From Dyadobacter sp. 676 (GTDB taxonomy: Bacteria; Bacteroidota; Bacteroidia; Cytophagales; Spirosomataceae), in the NCBI RefSeq assembly GCF_040448675.1, contig NZ_CP159289.1, forward strand, positions 5,005,001 to 5,069,000: DNA of 64,000 bases, given 5' to 3'. Shown piece by piece: positions 1-8,896 of the stretch; position 1 is the first letter of the stretch; the number at the start of each line of letters is the position of its first letter. The notes under the pieces were generated by a model, which was given only the letters and a program-made list of their open reading frames with translations, was not told the origin of the DNA and did no database searches. Position numbers and translations under genes: made by a program.

Positions 1-1385
1 TTGTCGTCGTTCACGACATTCAGGGCGAACAGGCGGTCGTCGTTATGCCCGGCCTTGATCATCAGTCCGAGATTCACCAGTTTCTCAACCGTATCTTCGT
101 AGTTTACGGCAATCAGGATGTTTTCATTTTCGCGGTTGATGCCGGAGGCCGTATCCTCCTTGTCCGCTTCGGCGATTTTTTCGGCACTCGACATCGACAC
201 GAAAGAGGAAACCGTACAGGAAATGAGAATGAGCAGAATACTTCCGTTCAGCACGTGTTCGCTCAAAAGGCGGACGGGTTCGCCGTTTGCGGTTTCGGCG
301 ATTACAATATTATAACCCACCATCACCGCCGCCAGCGTGGCCGCCGCCGATGCCGAACTCATACCGAAAATCAGCATTCCCTCGTCTTTGGTGAGTTTGA
401 AGGTCTTTTGGGTAAACAGCGCAGCGAGGTATTTGCCGCCGATGGAAGCGACAAGCATCACCGCCGCCACGCCGACGGTTTCCCAGCTTTTGACGATCAC
501 CTTGAAATCGATCAGCATTCCCACGCTGATCAGAAAGAAGGGAATAAATATCGCATTGCCGACAAACTCGACCCGGTTCATGAGCGACGACGAATGCGGG
601 ATCAGGCGGTTAAGGGCAAGTCCGGCAAAAAAGGCGCCGATAATGGCTTCGATACCCGCCAGTTCGGCCAGTACCGCCGCCAGGTAGATCATCACGAGTA
701 CAAAAATATACTGTGAGATCTTGTCGCCCACCCTTTTGAAAAACCATCTCCCTATGATCGGAAAAACAAACAGCACAACCAGGCTGAACGCCAGCACCGA
801 CACAATGAGCCTGATCCAGAACGCACTGTCGACTTCGCCCTGCGTCATACCGACCACCACCGCCAGTACCAGCAGCGAGAGGACGTCCGTAAGCATTGTC
901 CCTCCCACGGTAATGTTCACCGAAAGGTTTTTGGAAATACCCAGCTTGCTCACGAGCGGATACGCAATGAGCGTGTGCGAAGAAAAAAGGCTGGCAAAAA
1001 GGACGGTGGTAAGTACTGAGAAATGCAGCACATAATATCCTCCTATCAGCCCCAGGATGAACGGAATGGCGAAAGTGTAGGCCGTAAAACCGATACTTTT
1101 CCATTTGTTCCTTTTGAAATCGCCCATATCTATTTCGAGGCCCGCGAGGAACATGATGTAGAGCAACCCGGTGGTGCCGGTAACAACCACGCTGCTGTCG
1201 CGGGCGAGCAGATTCAGGCCGTTGGGGCCAACGAGCGCCCCCGCGATGAGCAGCCCGAGCAGATGCGGCACTTTGATCTTGTTGAGCAGCAGCGGAGCGC
1301 CCAGAATGATGACGAGCTCGATGAGAAATTTCAGTACCGGATCTTCGATAGGCAGGGTACTGATGTGAATGTTCAGTAAATGCAT
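1..1385 (-). CDS. CPA2-type Na+(K+)/H+ antiporter, 3' end cut by window edge
   Basis: An integral membrane cation/proton exchanger (Na_H_Exchanger fold). I read it from the ATG at 1385 (start MHLLNIHIS) down to base 1 without a stop, about 461 residues. Visible landmarks are a first helix with ELVIILGAPLLL, then KVPHLLGLLIAG, GLLYIMFLAGLE, a long series of hydrophobic segments, and ELAGIEAIIGAFFAGL, which is typical of the KefB/NapA branch. After the last membrane helix the chain turns hydrophilic and begins ENILIAVNYEDT, which resembles the start of a universal-stress-protein-like cytoplasmic domain as found in long Bacteroidota members. The start lies 2 nt after the stop of the upstream lipoprotein gene, so the two are probably co-transcribed. 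Ion specificity cannot be read from the sequence. Confidence 0.85.
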   Translation of the reverse strand, partial: MHLLNIHISTLPIEDPVLKFLIELVIILGAPLLLNKIKVPHLLGLLIAGALVGPNGLNLLARDSSVVVTGTTGLLYIMFLAGLEIDMGDFKRNKWKSIGFTAYTFAIPFILGLIGGYYVLHFSVLTTVLFASLFSSHTLIAYPLVSKLGISKNLSVNITVGGTMLTDVLSLLVLAVVVGMTQGEVDSAFWIRLIVSVLAFSLVVLFVFPIIGRWFFKRVGDKISQYIFVLVMIYLAAVLAELAGIEAIIGAFFAGLALNRLIPHSSSLMNRVEFVGNAIFIPFFLISVGMLIDFKVIVKSWETVGVAAVMLVASIGGKYLAALFTQKTFKLTKDEGMLIFGMSSASAAATLAAVMVGYNIVIAETANGEPVRLLSEHVLNGSILLILISCTVSSFVSMSSAEKIAEADKEDTASGINRENENILIAVNYEDTVEKLVNLGLMIKAGHNDDRLFALNVVNDD

Positions 1386-1387
1386 GG

Positions 1388-1963
1388 CTATCGGGTTGTG
1401 AGGCGGGTCAGCTCGATTGAAAATTTGGCGGTACAGGCATTGTCGATGCCGATGGTCTGCATTCCCTTGATCAGGCTGCCGTTACCGCGTCCCAGCTCGA
1501 CGTTCATTTCCGTCGTTCTGGCCGAGGACGAGTCGCTTTTGTAATGCAGCCGGATTCCCGTGCTGTCGAAGCTGGCGGAATATACCCGTATCAGTTTGTT
1601 GTTGTTGAAAACCCTCGTGAAAAGCCCGGTAGAGTCGCTCACGAATTCCCACGCGTTGGACCGCTGGTCGCCGATCACATATTCGCTGCAATTGGATTCC
1701 CGGCACACCGATTTGCTCGTCCACATACCAGCCAGGTCTTCGGGCCACGTCCGGATGATGACGGTGTCGCTTTTTTGGGCAAGCAGGCTGTCCCGCATGC
1801 GCACGAGGGCGTAGTAGTCGGCTTCCTTTAAGGCGAATTCCTGCTCTTTGCGAAGCAATGCCTGCTCGCGCCGGGCAAGTTGCTGCTCTTTCTCGTTATC
1901 GCGGCATCCCCACAGCAGCAAGCAGCTCAGGATCAGCGGGAAGTACATTTTAAAAAGTGGCAT
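1388..1963 (-). CDS. Putative lipoprotein with coiled-coil N-terminus, unknown function
   Basis: A 191-residue protein with a lipoprotein signal peptide: short basic start, hydrophobic stretch and a lipobox ending LLLWGC near residue 20. It is followed by a charged, probably coiled-coil segment (REQALLRKEQEFALKE, roughly residues 30-50) and a beta-rich domain. MYFPL at residue 6 is an alternative start. I do not recognise the family. The C-terminal half resembles small Bacteroidota lipoproteins that carry a barrel-like domain, but that is an impression only. The gene ends 2 nt before the antiporter start and is probably the first gene of that transcript. Confidence 0.7.
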   Translation of the reverse strand: MPLFKMYFPLILSCLLLWGCRDNEKEQQLARREQALLRKEQEFALKEADYYALVRMRDSLLAQKSDTVIIRTWPEDLAGMWTSKSVCRESNCSEYVIGDQRSNAWEFVSDSTGLFTRVFNNNKLIRVYSASFDSTGIRLHYKSDSSSARTTEMNVELGRGNGSLIKGMQTIGIDNACTAKFSIELTRLTTR

Positions 1964-2281
1964 AAGGTCCGGATTTTGACGAAGTGGTGGTGGCCCGGTT
2001 CGGGTGTTACTGGATCATTTATACGCCGTAAGATAAAAAACCATTCTGTGGTACCAAAAGTAATTCGTAGCAAAACACTGCGGCGGTTTTGCTTACATAC
2101 TGTTTGTTCTTTACCTATTTCAAGGTTTTTTAGCTTTATTTGTGGATAAACCGGACCCTTGAAAGCGAAAAATGCACATACCGACGACGAGACGCTCCGG
2201 GCATCGATGAGTCAGGTTTTACCCGGTCATTACCGGTAAAAGCATCGGTTCGGACGCCTTGCAGGCTTTATAATCTTGTTT
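1964..2281. other. Intergenic region between divergent genes
   Basis: About 318 bases between the minus-strand lipoprotein gene and the plus-strand FAD oxidoreductase. I find no coding signal. A TAGCTTTA element near 2130, preceded by TTTG near 2104, loosely fits a Bacteroidota promoter facing right (one mismatch to TAnnTTTG). Nothing else stands out. Confidence 0.4.
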
Positions 2282-3859
2282 ATGAAATACCTACTGACGA
2301 CATTCATTCTACTTCGATCACTGTTTGGTGTTGCGCAGGCGCAATACGATGTTGTGGTATATGGCGGCACCCCCGGCGGGGTAATCGCGGCGGTAGCCGG
2401 GGCACGGGAGGGGGCCAGCGTGCTCCTGCTCGAACAAACAGCGCATGTCGGGGGGCTGAACACAAGCGGGATCGGGACGGCTGAGTCCGAGCACATGATC
2501 GAGGAAACGATCTCCGGCTTGCCTTTGGAGTTCTATACCCGCATGAGCCAATTTTACGGGAAGGACAAGGTGCAGTTTTATTTCGAATCGCATGTGGCCG
2601 AGAAAACTTTTAACGACCTCCTTTCCGAGGCCGGCGTGAAAGTCGTTTTCAATGCATTTGTAGAAAAGGTGGACAAAAGATCGGGAAGTATCCGGTTTAT
2701 CCGGCTGACTAACGGACAACAGGTCGCCGGGAAGGTCTTTATCGACTGTACTTATGAAGGCGACCTCATGGCCCGGTCAGGCGTGTCCTATACATACGGA
2801 CGCGAAAGCCGGGACGAATACGGGGAGTCGTATGCCGGTGTGAGGTTTATGGATGAACCGATAGATGCGAGCCCGTACGACGATTCGGGCAGGCTATTGC
2901 CGGGTTTCACAGAACGCCGTACGTTGACGGAAGGGCAAGCCGACAGGCGAGTGATGAACTATAACTTCCGCGTCGTAATGTCGACTCTCGACAATCGTGT
3001 GCCGTTTCCCAAGCCGGATAAATATGACCCGGACCGTTTCATAATGCTTAGGCGCCTTTTGAAAAACAAGCCTGAAACCCGGTTCCATGACATCATCGAC
3101 CTGTATGCGTGGAATTATCCTGAAGGCAAGTTTGAAACCAATAACAAACAGAAATCGGTGATATCGCTCGGGCATTTCGGCGGTAATACCGAATACCCCG
3201 ACGCCGATTACGCCCGACGGAAAGCGATTTACGACGATCACAAGAACTGGACACTCGGGCTGCTGTACTTTCTGGCCAACGACGCGTCGGTGCCGAAGAG
3301 CCTGCACGACGAAGTGAACCGCTACGGATTTACGGCCGACGAATTCCGGGATAACGGCAACTTCCCTTACTATCTCTATATCCGGGAGGCTCGGAGAATG
3401 AAAGGCGCGCTGATTCAGACCCAGCAGGATATCCTTGAAAGACGTTCCAAACCCGACGCGATTTGTCTCGGCTCGCATTGGATCGACAGCCATCACGTAC
3501 AGCGCGTGGCCGTTTCCAAAACGCAGTTCGTGAACGAAGGCAGGATATGGCACCCTGTTACGGCGCCCTACGAGTTTTCCTACCGGACGCTCACACAGAC
3601 GGCCGCAGAATGCACCAATTTACTGGTGCCTGTTTGTCTGTCGGTTTCGCATGTCGCATTTTGTTCGGCAAGGGTGGAGTCTACCTGGATGCAGCTGGGG
3701 AACAGCGCGGGTATCGCGGCGGCGATGGCTGCCTCGGAGAACAAGGATGTGCAGCAGATCGACGTTGCCGCCTTACAGACAAGGTTGAGGAAGAAAGGTG
3801 TTATTATCAGCATCGGCCATCAGCAATGGGACGGCGATAGGGACGTCCGTAAAAAATAG
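2282..3859 (+). CDS. Secreted FAD-dependent oxidoreductase (FAD_oxidored family)
   Basis: A 525-residue protein. I chose the ATG at 2282 over an in-frame TTG six bases upstream because it places a clean signal peptide (MKYLLTTFILL...VAQA) at the N-terminus. Directly after it comes the dinucleotide-binding beta-alpha-beta element YDVVVYGGTPGGVIAA with the downstream acidic LLLE, then HVGGLNTSGIG, which is characteristic of the FAD_oxidored group found in Bacteroidota and Planctomycetes. FIDCTYEGDLMARSGV and a C-terminal NSAGIAAAMAA element complete the FAD site. Members of the group are usually annotated only as FAD-dependent oxidoreductases, often beside sugar-degradation genes. The substrate is unknown. 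The protein is probably periplasmic. Confidence 0.85.
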   Translation: MKYLLTTFILLRSLFGVAQAQYDVVVYGGTPGGVIAAVAGAREGASVLLLEQTAHVGGLNTSGIGTAESEHMIEETISGLPLEFYTRMSQFYGKDKVQFYFESHVAEKTFNDLLSEAGVKVVFNAFVEKVDKRSGSIRFIRLTNGQQVAGKVFIDCTYEGDLMARSGVSYTYGRESRDEYGESYAGVRFMDEPIDASPYDDSGRLLPGFTERRTLTEGQADRRVMNYNFRVVMSTLDNRVPFPKPDKYDPDRFIMLRRLLKNKPETRFHDIIDLYAWNYPEGKFETNNKQKSVISLGHFGGNTEYPDADYARRKAIYDDHKNWTLGLLYFLANDASVPKSLHDEVNRYGFTADEFRDNGNFPYYLYIREARRMKGALIQTQQDILERRSKPDAICLGSHWIDSHHVQRVAVSKTQFVNEGRIWHPVTAPYEFSYRTLTQTAAECTNLLVPVCLSVSHVAFCSARVESTWMQLGNSAGIAAAMAASENKDVQQIDVAALQTRLRKKGVIISIGHQQWDGDRDVRKK

Positions 3860-3934
3860 GTTTGCTTCGATCGGTTATTCCTCCGCCCGGCATTTCGGTT
3901 ATTAAGTTCAGGGAGAAGTTTGGTGTTTCGCCCG

Positions 3935-3981
3935 AAAAAATAAAAGCCTGACCGATGTCCACGGCTGGCGGAGTCGGTCAG
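3935..3981 (-). terminator. Rho-independent terminator for the minus-strand lipoprotein gene
   Basis: An 8-bp stem (CTGACCGA at 3948-3955 pairing with TCGGTCAG at 3974-3981). Read on the minus strand it is followed by a T-rich tract (complement of 3935-3946). It sits 38 bases after the stop of the gene ending at 4019. Confidence 0.6.
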
Positions 3982-4018
3982 ACAGTATGTGCGGAAAGCC
4001 CGGAAACGCGCTAAGGCG

Positions 4019-4537
4019 TCATTTCTTTTCCAGCGGCAGATAATAGAACCCCAGGTAGGCAATCTTCCATTCGCCTTTCTCCTTTTCTAAAATCCTGATA
4101 TCGACAGATTTTCCCAGTAACTTGCCGGTGTTTCGGTCCGTCGAAACCTGGTCGGAGGTGTACCAGGCCACGTCGCCGTAAATGCGAAAATTCTCGTTGC
4201 TGCGTGTCACTTCCGCGGTTTGCCAAACAGTTTTGTTGTCGTCGAACTGCTTTTTCTTCAGGCTGTCGAGCTCGGCGAAACTGTTGTAAATTCTGACCTT
4301 CTCCGGGTAGCCGTCCCAATACCCATGTTCGCGGAAATAGGGCTTCGCTACATAAGTGCTTTTCCAGGTAGCATAGTCCTGTTTGTAATAAGCGGTTGTT
4401 TCCTTCACGATCACGTCGCGGATCGCCGCTTTCTCGCGTTCGGGGTCCAGGACGGCCGCCTGGCGCCCGCATGCGGGCAATAGGAGAAGCAATAATACCG
4501 GAATACCGGCGCCCAATTTTCCTGTTCTGTTTTTCAT
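4019..4537 (-). CDS. Putative lipoprotein with SnoaL/NTF2-like fold
   Basis: A 172-residue protein with a lipoprotein signal (MKNRTGK, hydrophobic LLLLLLPAC, lipobox cysteine near residue 23). The mature part begins with an alpha-helical EREKAAIRDVIVKETTAYY, then WKSTYV, and ends with beta strands including GEWKIAYLGFYYLP. This pattern matches SnoaL/DUF4440-type cone folds, in which a long N-terminal helix is followed by a curved sheet. No catalytic residues can be assigned. The gene stands alone on the minus strand with its own apparent terminator downstream. Confidence 0.7.
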   Translation of the reverse strand: MKNRTGKLGAGIPVLLLLLLPACGRQAAVLDPEREKAAIRDVIVKETTAYYKQDYATWKSTYVAKPYFREHGYWDGYPEKVRIYNSFAELDSLKKKQFDDNKTVWQTAEVTRSNENFRIYGDVAWYTSDQVSTDRNTGKLLGKSVDIRILEKEKGEWKIAYLGFYYLPLEKK

Positions 4538-4796
4538 CGCTTTCGTCTGGTAGTTCAGTGAATATCGAAACCAAAACTACCGCGGTGCTTCAAACGCAGA
4601 AGAATATAATTAGGCGAAGTGTGGCAGTTTACGCTTGATCGGTGGCAAATGGGAATGGAGGCGTCGCCGGGTGGTCCTTAAAACCAGAGGGTTTCGAAAG
4701 TTTTGCGCCAGGTGGAATGGCGAACGCTTGCCCGATCTTGCGCCTTCTGTGTTAAAAATAGGTAAGGAAGTGGTTAATGTCATTAGGTTGTGCCCG

Positions 4797-6146
4797 CTAC
4801 GACTTGTGCGTATTATTTTTGAATACCAAATTCCCTTGATGCACCAGCGCCGTTACCGGCGAGATACGCGCAACAGCCTCGGCCGAGCAACTGGCATCAA
4901 CCAGTACCACACTCGCGTCGTCGCCGGCCTTGGGCCATTGCTGCCTGCCTTTGTCGTCGAGCGGCAGAATGTCGCCGGTGGCCAGTTTAAGGCAGCGCGA
5001 GAGTTCCAGTTCAGTCGATTGCCCGTAAAGCTGGGCCATCAGGTTGGCCTTCTGCAACACGCTTCCCGTGCCGAAGGTATTCCAGTGGTCGACAATGCTG
5101 TCGTTGCCGGTCATCACATTCACACCGTAGCGGTAGAGCGTCGGGATGGGCATGATAGTACCGCCAAACGGGATGGTCGAGATTACGCCCACACGTGCGT
5201 GTGCGAGCTTTTCGGCTGTTTCTTCCAGCTTCGCTTTTTCAAGGCGGGCGAGTACGAAGCAGTGGCTCAGGAAGGTTTTGCCTGCGAGCGCGGGGTTCTC
5301 GATTACCTTTTGCGTCAGATATTCGACGGTTCGCAGGCCGGGTTCGCCGCCTTCGTGCAAGTGGATGTCGATACCTTTGCGGTGGTCGAGGGCCAGCTGT
5401 ACGATAAAGTCGATTTGTTTTTCCACGCTGCCGTCGATGGCATTGGGGTCGAGGCCGCCGATGAAATCGATATCCATCGTGGCGGCATCCTTCATCCATT
5501 GTTCCGAATGGGAATAGAAAATACCGTGCTGCGGAAATGCCACAAGCTCGGCGCCGAAGGTACCTTTTTTATCTTCTATCGCCTTTTGCAGGTTCTTTAA
5601 AGATTGCAGTCCGGACGTAGGCTCGATATTGACGTGGCTCCGGGCAAAATTCGTACCCTTCGATTGCAGCAGTCCGATGAGCTTTCCGGCGCGGTAAGCG
5701 GAGGTTTTGAGCAGTTCGGGCAATGTTTTTTGCTCGAAAGCGATCATGTCCTTCACAGTCCGGTTCTTTGCCAGGCGTGCTTTCCAGGGGCCGCCGTAAA
5801 AAGTTTTGTCCAGATGGATGTGCATGTCCCTGAACGCCGGAAGCATCAAATGCCCCCGGGCGTCGGTGGCATCGGCTTTCGGGTCGTTCGGAAGCACGGC
5901 TTTGATTTTTCCGTCTTCTATTTCGATCCTGAACAGACCGGTTTGGGTAGCGGTAACTTCGTCGTCCCGGTAAATAAAGCCGGTTTCCAGCCGTACGTTT
6001 TTCAATGTCCATTTCTTCGCGGAATGGCTGCCGTTCCCGGTGTGCGGCTTGCTTGAAACGGAAGTTTCGGGTTTTCCGGTCAGTATCCCGCCTGCAAGCA
6101 GCAAGCCGGAATTCCGGATGAATGTTTTGCGTGAAATGGACTCCAT
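4797..6146 (-). CDS. Exported amidohydrolase of the cytosine-deaminase-like group
   Basis: A 449-residue metal-dependent hydrolase. The first 30 residues (SRKTFIRNSGLLLAGGIL) look like a Tat-type export signal in which the twin arginine is Arg-Lys, so the export route is uncertain. The amidohydrolase motifs are all present: HIHLDKTF (first metal-binding His pair), HLHEGGEPG in mid-protein, FLSHCFVL, and TGNDSIVDHW, whose Asp would be the catalytic aspartate. HLDKTF and the HLHE arrangement are typical of cytosine deaminase and related nucleobase or cyanurate-type deaminases. The substrate is not determinable. The AraC regulator gene lies 82 bases upstream on the same strand and may control it. 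Confidence 0.82.
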   Translation of the reverse strand: MESISRKTFIRNSGLLLAGGILTGKPETSVSSKPHTGNGSHSAKKWTLKNVRLETGFIYRDDEVTATQTGLFRIEIEDGKIKAVLPNDPKADATDARGHLMLPAFRDMHIHLDKTFYGGPWKARLAKNRTVKDMIAFEQKTLPELLKTSAYRAGKLIGLLQSKGTNFARSHVNIEPTSGLQSLKNLQKAIEDKKGTFGAELVAFPQHGIFYSHSEQWMKDAATMDIDFIGGLDPNAIDGSVEKQIDFIVQLALDHRKGIDIHLHEGGEPGLRTVEYLTQKVIENPALAGKTFLSHCFVLARLEKAKLEETAEKLAHARVGVISTIPFGGTIMPIPTLYRYGVNVMTGNDSIVDHWNTFGTGSVLQKANLMAQLYGQSTELELSRCLKLATGDILPLDDKGRQQWPKAGDDASVVLVDASCSAEAVARISPVTALVHQGNLVFKNNTHKS

Positions 6147-6228
6147 ATGCCTGGGATCAAGGTTTTGGCAAAATTACCCCCGGCGCCGTTCCCCATGCAT
6201 GCGCTATTTATGCTATAAGTTGTAAAAT

Positions 6229-7077
6229 TTATAACGCATTGCGAAAAGCACGTGGCGACAGGCCCGTTTGGGCCTTGAAGAAGTTGGAGAAATGAGGAAG
6301 ATCGCTAAACCCTAGTTCAAAAGCGATCTCCTTGGCCGATTGCCCCGATACAAGCAGCAGACGCTTCGCTTCCAGCCCCACGCGGTTATGGATAAGGAAC
6401 GTTGCCGGTACGTGCAAGTGCCTTTTGCACAGGATATTGAGGTAGTTTGCCGAAATGTTGAGCTGATCGGCATAGAATGCTACGGTCTTGTGCGTACGGA
6501 AATGCGTGTCTACCAGGGCGTGATACCGGAACAGGATCGGATTGGCGCGGTAAGTACCGATGTCGTCGAAAATGCGTTCGGCCTCGCGGCTAACCAGTTG
6601 CAGGGCCACCCGGCTGCGAAGTTGTACCATATCCCAGTCGATACCGCCGCTGCCCAGTTCCTTTTCCATAGCTTCCAGCTCGTAGCAAAGTGCCTGAAAG
6701 GCCTCCTGCGGCAGGTCGATCACCTGGTGGTTGCGGTACAGGATAAACGACAGCCGCAAAAAATTGGAGGAGGTTTCGAATGCACGCCGCCCGACCATGA
6801 GCTGAAAGCCGGTTGTGCCTTCGTCCAGTTCCCACCGGTGCACCTGGCCGGGAAACAGCAGATGCACCTGGTTATCCCCGACCGGGTAATCGACAAAGTC
6901 GATCGAATGCTTGCCTCCGCCCGTTTTTATCACAAAAAGCATGAAGAAATCATGCTTGTGCGGCTTCTCGATCCGGCTTTTTCCATCCGCCTCGTGGCGC
7001 AAAAGTTTGTAACCCGACTCCGGGGAAGAGTCGAAAGCGTCGATGCCCAGCGTAGGAAATGCCGTTTTTGAATTCAT
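6229..7077 (-). CDS. AraC family transcriptional regulator
   Basis: A 282-residue DNA-binding regulator. The N-terminal cupin-like sensor region contains EKPHKHDFFMLFVIKTGGGKHSID and LLFPGQVHRWE, typical of AraC_binding domains. The C-terminal hundred residues hold two helix-turn-helix units: FYADQLNISANYLNILCKRH and the AraC signature AKEIAFELGFSDLPHFSNFFK followed by TGLSPRAFR. Conserved spacing and length make the family assignment secure; the effector is unknown. It is followed by the amidohydrolase gene on the same strand and is divergent from the DUF1684 gene, so either could be a target. Confidence 0.92.
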   Translation of the reverse strand: MNSKTAFPTLGIDAFDSSPESGYKLLRHEADGKSRIEKPHKHDFFMLFVIKTGGGKHSIDFVDYPVGDNQVHLLFPGQVHRWELDEGTTGFQLMVGRRAFETSSNFLRLSFILYRNHQVIDLPQEAFQALCYELEAMEKELGSGGIDWDMVQLRSRVALQLVSREAERIFDDIGTYRANPILFRYHALVDTHFRTHKTVAFYADQLNISANYLNILCKRHLHVPATFLIHNRVGLEAKRLLLVSGQSAKEIAFELGFSDLPHFSNFFKAQTGLSPRAFRNAL

Positions 7078-7209
7078 AATTTGAAATTACAAAAAATGAC
7101 GCTAGCGGGTTCCCAGTTCTTATTGTAAGGCAAAACGTCCGTTATCCGTGGATAAAAATGTGTTTTGTCAATAGAAAATGGGAACTTTCCGGAACTTTAA
7201 ACTATTAAA

Positions 7210-7239
7210 TTGGTAGGATAAATAGTTTATTTAAATTTG
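7210..7239 (+). promoter_or_regulatory. Bacteroidota-type promoter upstream of the DUF1684 gene
   Basis: TTG at 7210-7212, a 19-base spacer, then TAAATTTG at 7232-7239. This matches the -33 TTG / -7 TAnnTTTG consensus with expected spacing. Transcription would start near 7246, about 60 bases before the ATG at 7309. Confidence 0.65.
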
Positions 7240-7308
7240 CGTGCCGGCCGCTACCATTCAGCGTCTCTTACGTAAGCAAGGGGGTATCGCTTACCAAAAC
7301 CTGGAAAA

Positions 7309-8187
7309 ATGAAAACATATATTTATCGATTGCTCGGGCTGGCCGCGGTGCTGGTGTTCGGCGCATTTACGGTCAACGACCATACCTACGAAGAGCAGAT
7401 CCGAGAATGGCATCTTAAACGTGTCGAAAGCCTGAAAGCGGAATCGGGATGGCTTAACCTGGCCGGGCTTTTCTGGCTCGATGAAGGGAAGAACACATTC
7501 GGTGGGGCCGAGGAAAACGACATTCTTTTTCCGGCCGATAAAAGCAGTCCGTTCCTGGGCGAGATATGGCTCGAAAACGGCCATATCACGCTTAAAGCCA
7601 GGCCCGGCGCCGGCATATTCAATGGCGACCAGCCTGTGACGGAGATCGATATTTTCCCCGACGGCCAGCCGGTTACGCTAAGGCACGGATCGCTCCGGTG
7701 GTTCGTTATCAAGCGCGGCGAGAAGTACGCGATCCGCCTGCGCGACCTGGAAGGACCGTTTTTAAAGAATTTTACCGGCATCGAGAGATACCCCGTTCAG
7801 GAGAAATGGCGTATAAAGGCGCGTTTTGTGCCTACCGAAGGCCATACGGTTCCTATTACCGACATTACCGGCCGCACCGACGACCAGGTGTCGCCCGGCA
7901 GGCTGGTTTTTACCGTGGACGGCCGGGAATATAGCCTCGACGCCGTGGGCCAGCCGGAAAACCTGTTCATCATCTTTGCCGACCAGACCAATAGGCACGA
8001 AACTTATGGCTCGGGCCGCTTCCTGTACGCGGCCGTCGAAGCTGACGGCACAGCCTGGCTCGATTTCAACAAAGCCATCAACCCGCCTTGTGCATTCTCC
8101 CCGTATGCGACCTGTCCGTTGCCCCCGAAGCAAAACAAGCTGGCCGTTGCCATTTCGGCCGGTGAAAAGCGTTACGGAGACCATTAA
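7309..8187 (+). CDS. DUF1684 family secreted protein
   Basis: A 292-residue protein with a signal-like N-terminus (hydrophobic LLGLAAVLVFGAFTV) followed by EEQIREWHLKRVESLKAESGWLNLAGLFWL, the hallmark opening of DUF1684. The family-typical C-terminal block NPPCAFSPYATCPLPP with its two cysteines is present at about residues 260-276. The biochemical role of DUF1684 is not established. It is common in Bacteroidota and Actinobacteria and is often secreted or lipid-anchored. The gene has a good promoter of its own at 7210-7239 and no close downstream partner on the same strand. Confidence 0.88.
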   Translation: MKTYIYRLLGLAAVLVFGAFTVNDHTYEEQIREWHLKRVESLKAESGWLNLAGLFWLDEGKNTFGGAEENDILFPADKSSPFLGEIWLENGHITLKARPGAGIFNGDQPVTEIDIFPDGQPVTLRHGSLRWFVIKRGEKYAIRLRDLEGPFLKNFTGIERYPVQEKWRIKARFVPTEGHTVPITDITGRTDDQVSPGRLVFTVDGREYSLDAVGQPENLFIIFADQTNRHETYGSGRFLYAAVEADGTAWLDFNKAINPPCAFSPYATCPLPPKQNKLAVAISAGEKRYGDH

Positions 8188-8394
8188 TCCTGTTTTCCAG
8201 CCTTGGAACACGAAAAAAGGCAGGACCGGCCCCCGAAAGTGGTACCGTCGTAAACGAATTATGTGCTTCCACTGCCCGATTCCGACATCGTGACCAGCAA
8301 GCTTTTGTTCGATCAGAACGCCCTTAATGGCCCCGGCCGGTGGTATGTTTCCCGATCTTTCCGGGTTTGCTCCTCGCCGGGGCCTGTATTTAAT

Positions 8395-8402
8395 TATATT
8401 TG
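8395..8402 (+). promoter_or_regulatory. Candidate -7 element of the small gene at 8457
   Basis: TATATTTG fits TAnnTTTG exactly and lies 55 bases before the start codon. TTTG at 8366-8369 is the nearest -33 candidate, but its 25-base spacing is long, so only the -7 box is well supported. Confidence 0.45.
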
Positions 8403-8456
8403 TATATTAATTCTATGAAATTAGTAGATTAATTTATAAACGATTAATACGAGCGT

Positions 8457-8699
8457 ATGAAAACCTATCAGCTCCGACTTACATATCCGGAAACACTCAG
8501 CGTGCATTACATCACGTCGCTGGTGGAGTCGGTCAAAGGCGTCAGGATACAGCGGTTGAACGTCATAGGGCGTGGGCGGGAGTTTGTGGGCGTGCTGGTG
8601 GTCGAGGCGGCGGGCTTGCTGCATTACGATTCGCTCGTGGAGCGACTGCGTTCGCGAAAGGAGGTCCTTCTCGACGAACCCGAAGTGGCCCCGTTGTAA
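8457..8699 (+). CDS. Small conserved-looking protein, unknown function
   Basis: An 80-residue protein starting MKTYQLRLTYP with no signal peptide or membrane segment. It is predicted to be a compact alpha/beta domain: strand KTYQLRLTYP, helix HYITSLVESVKG, strand VRIQRLNVIG, strand FVGVLVVEAAG, helix SLVERLRSRKEVLL. The length and order suggest a ferredoxin-like small fold, but I do not recognise the family. It has a promoter-like TATATTTG upstream and stands alone between the DUF1684 gene and the sulfatase pair. Codon use resembles the neighbours, which supports it as a real gene. Confidence 0.55.
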   Translation: MKTYQLRLTYPETLSVHYITSLVESVKGVRIQRLNVIGRGREFVGVLVVEAAGLLHYDSLVERLRSRKEVLLDEPEVAPL

Positions 8700-8896
8700 G
8701 GCCGGCCCCTGCTGGCCCGTCTTGTCGCCATTATCCATTAGAATGGTCTGGTTTTTACCTTATTAAATCCGCGCACACCGCCGGTTAAAGTCAACGCGTA
8801 ACCGGTCTTTAACCGCTGCCGGTAACAAACCCCGGCGGCGGACGCGAGATAATGCGGTGGCGATGTATTTTAAAACCAGGGACAACCACCGGTAAT

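Noticed and set aside
3935..3981. Terminator for the FAD oxidoreductase on the plus strand
   Set aside because: The T-rich side is on the minus strand, so it serves the opposite gene.
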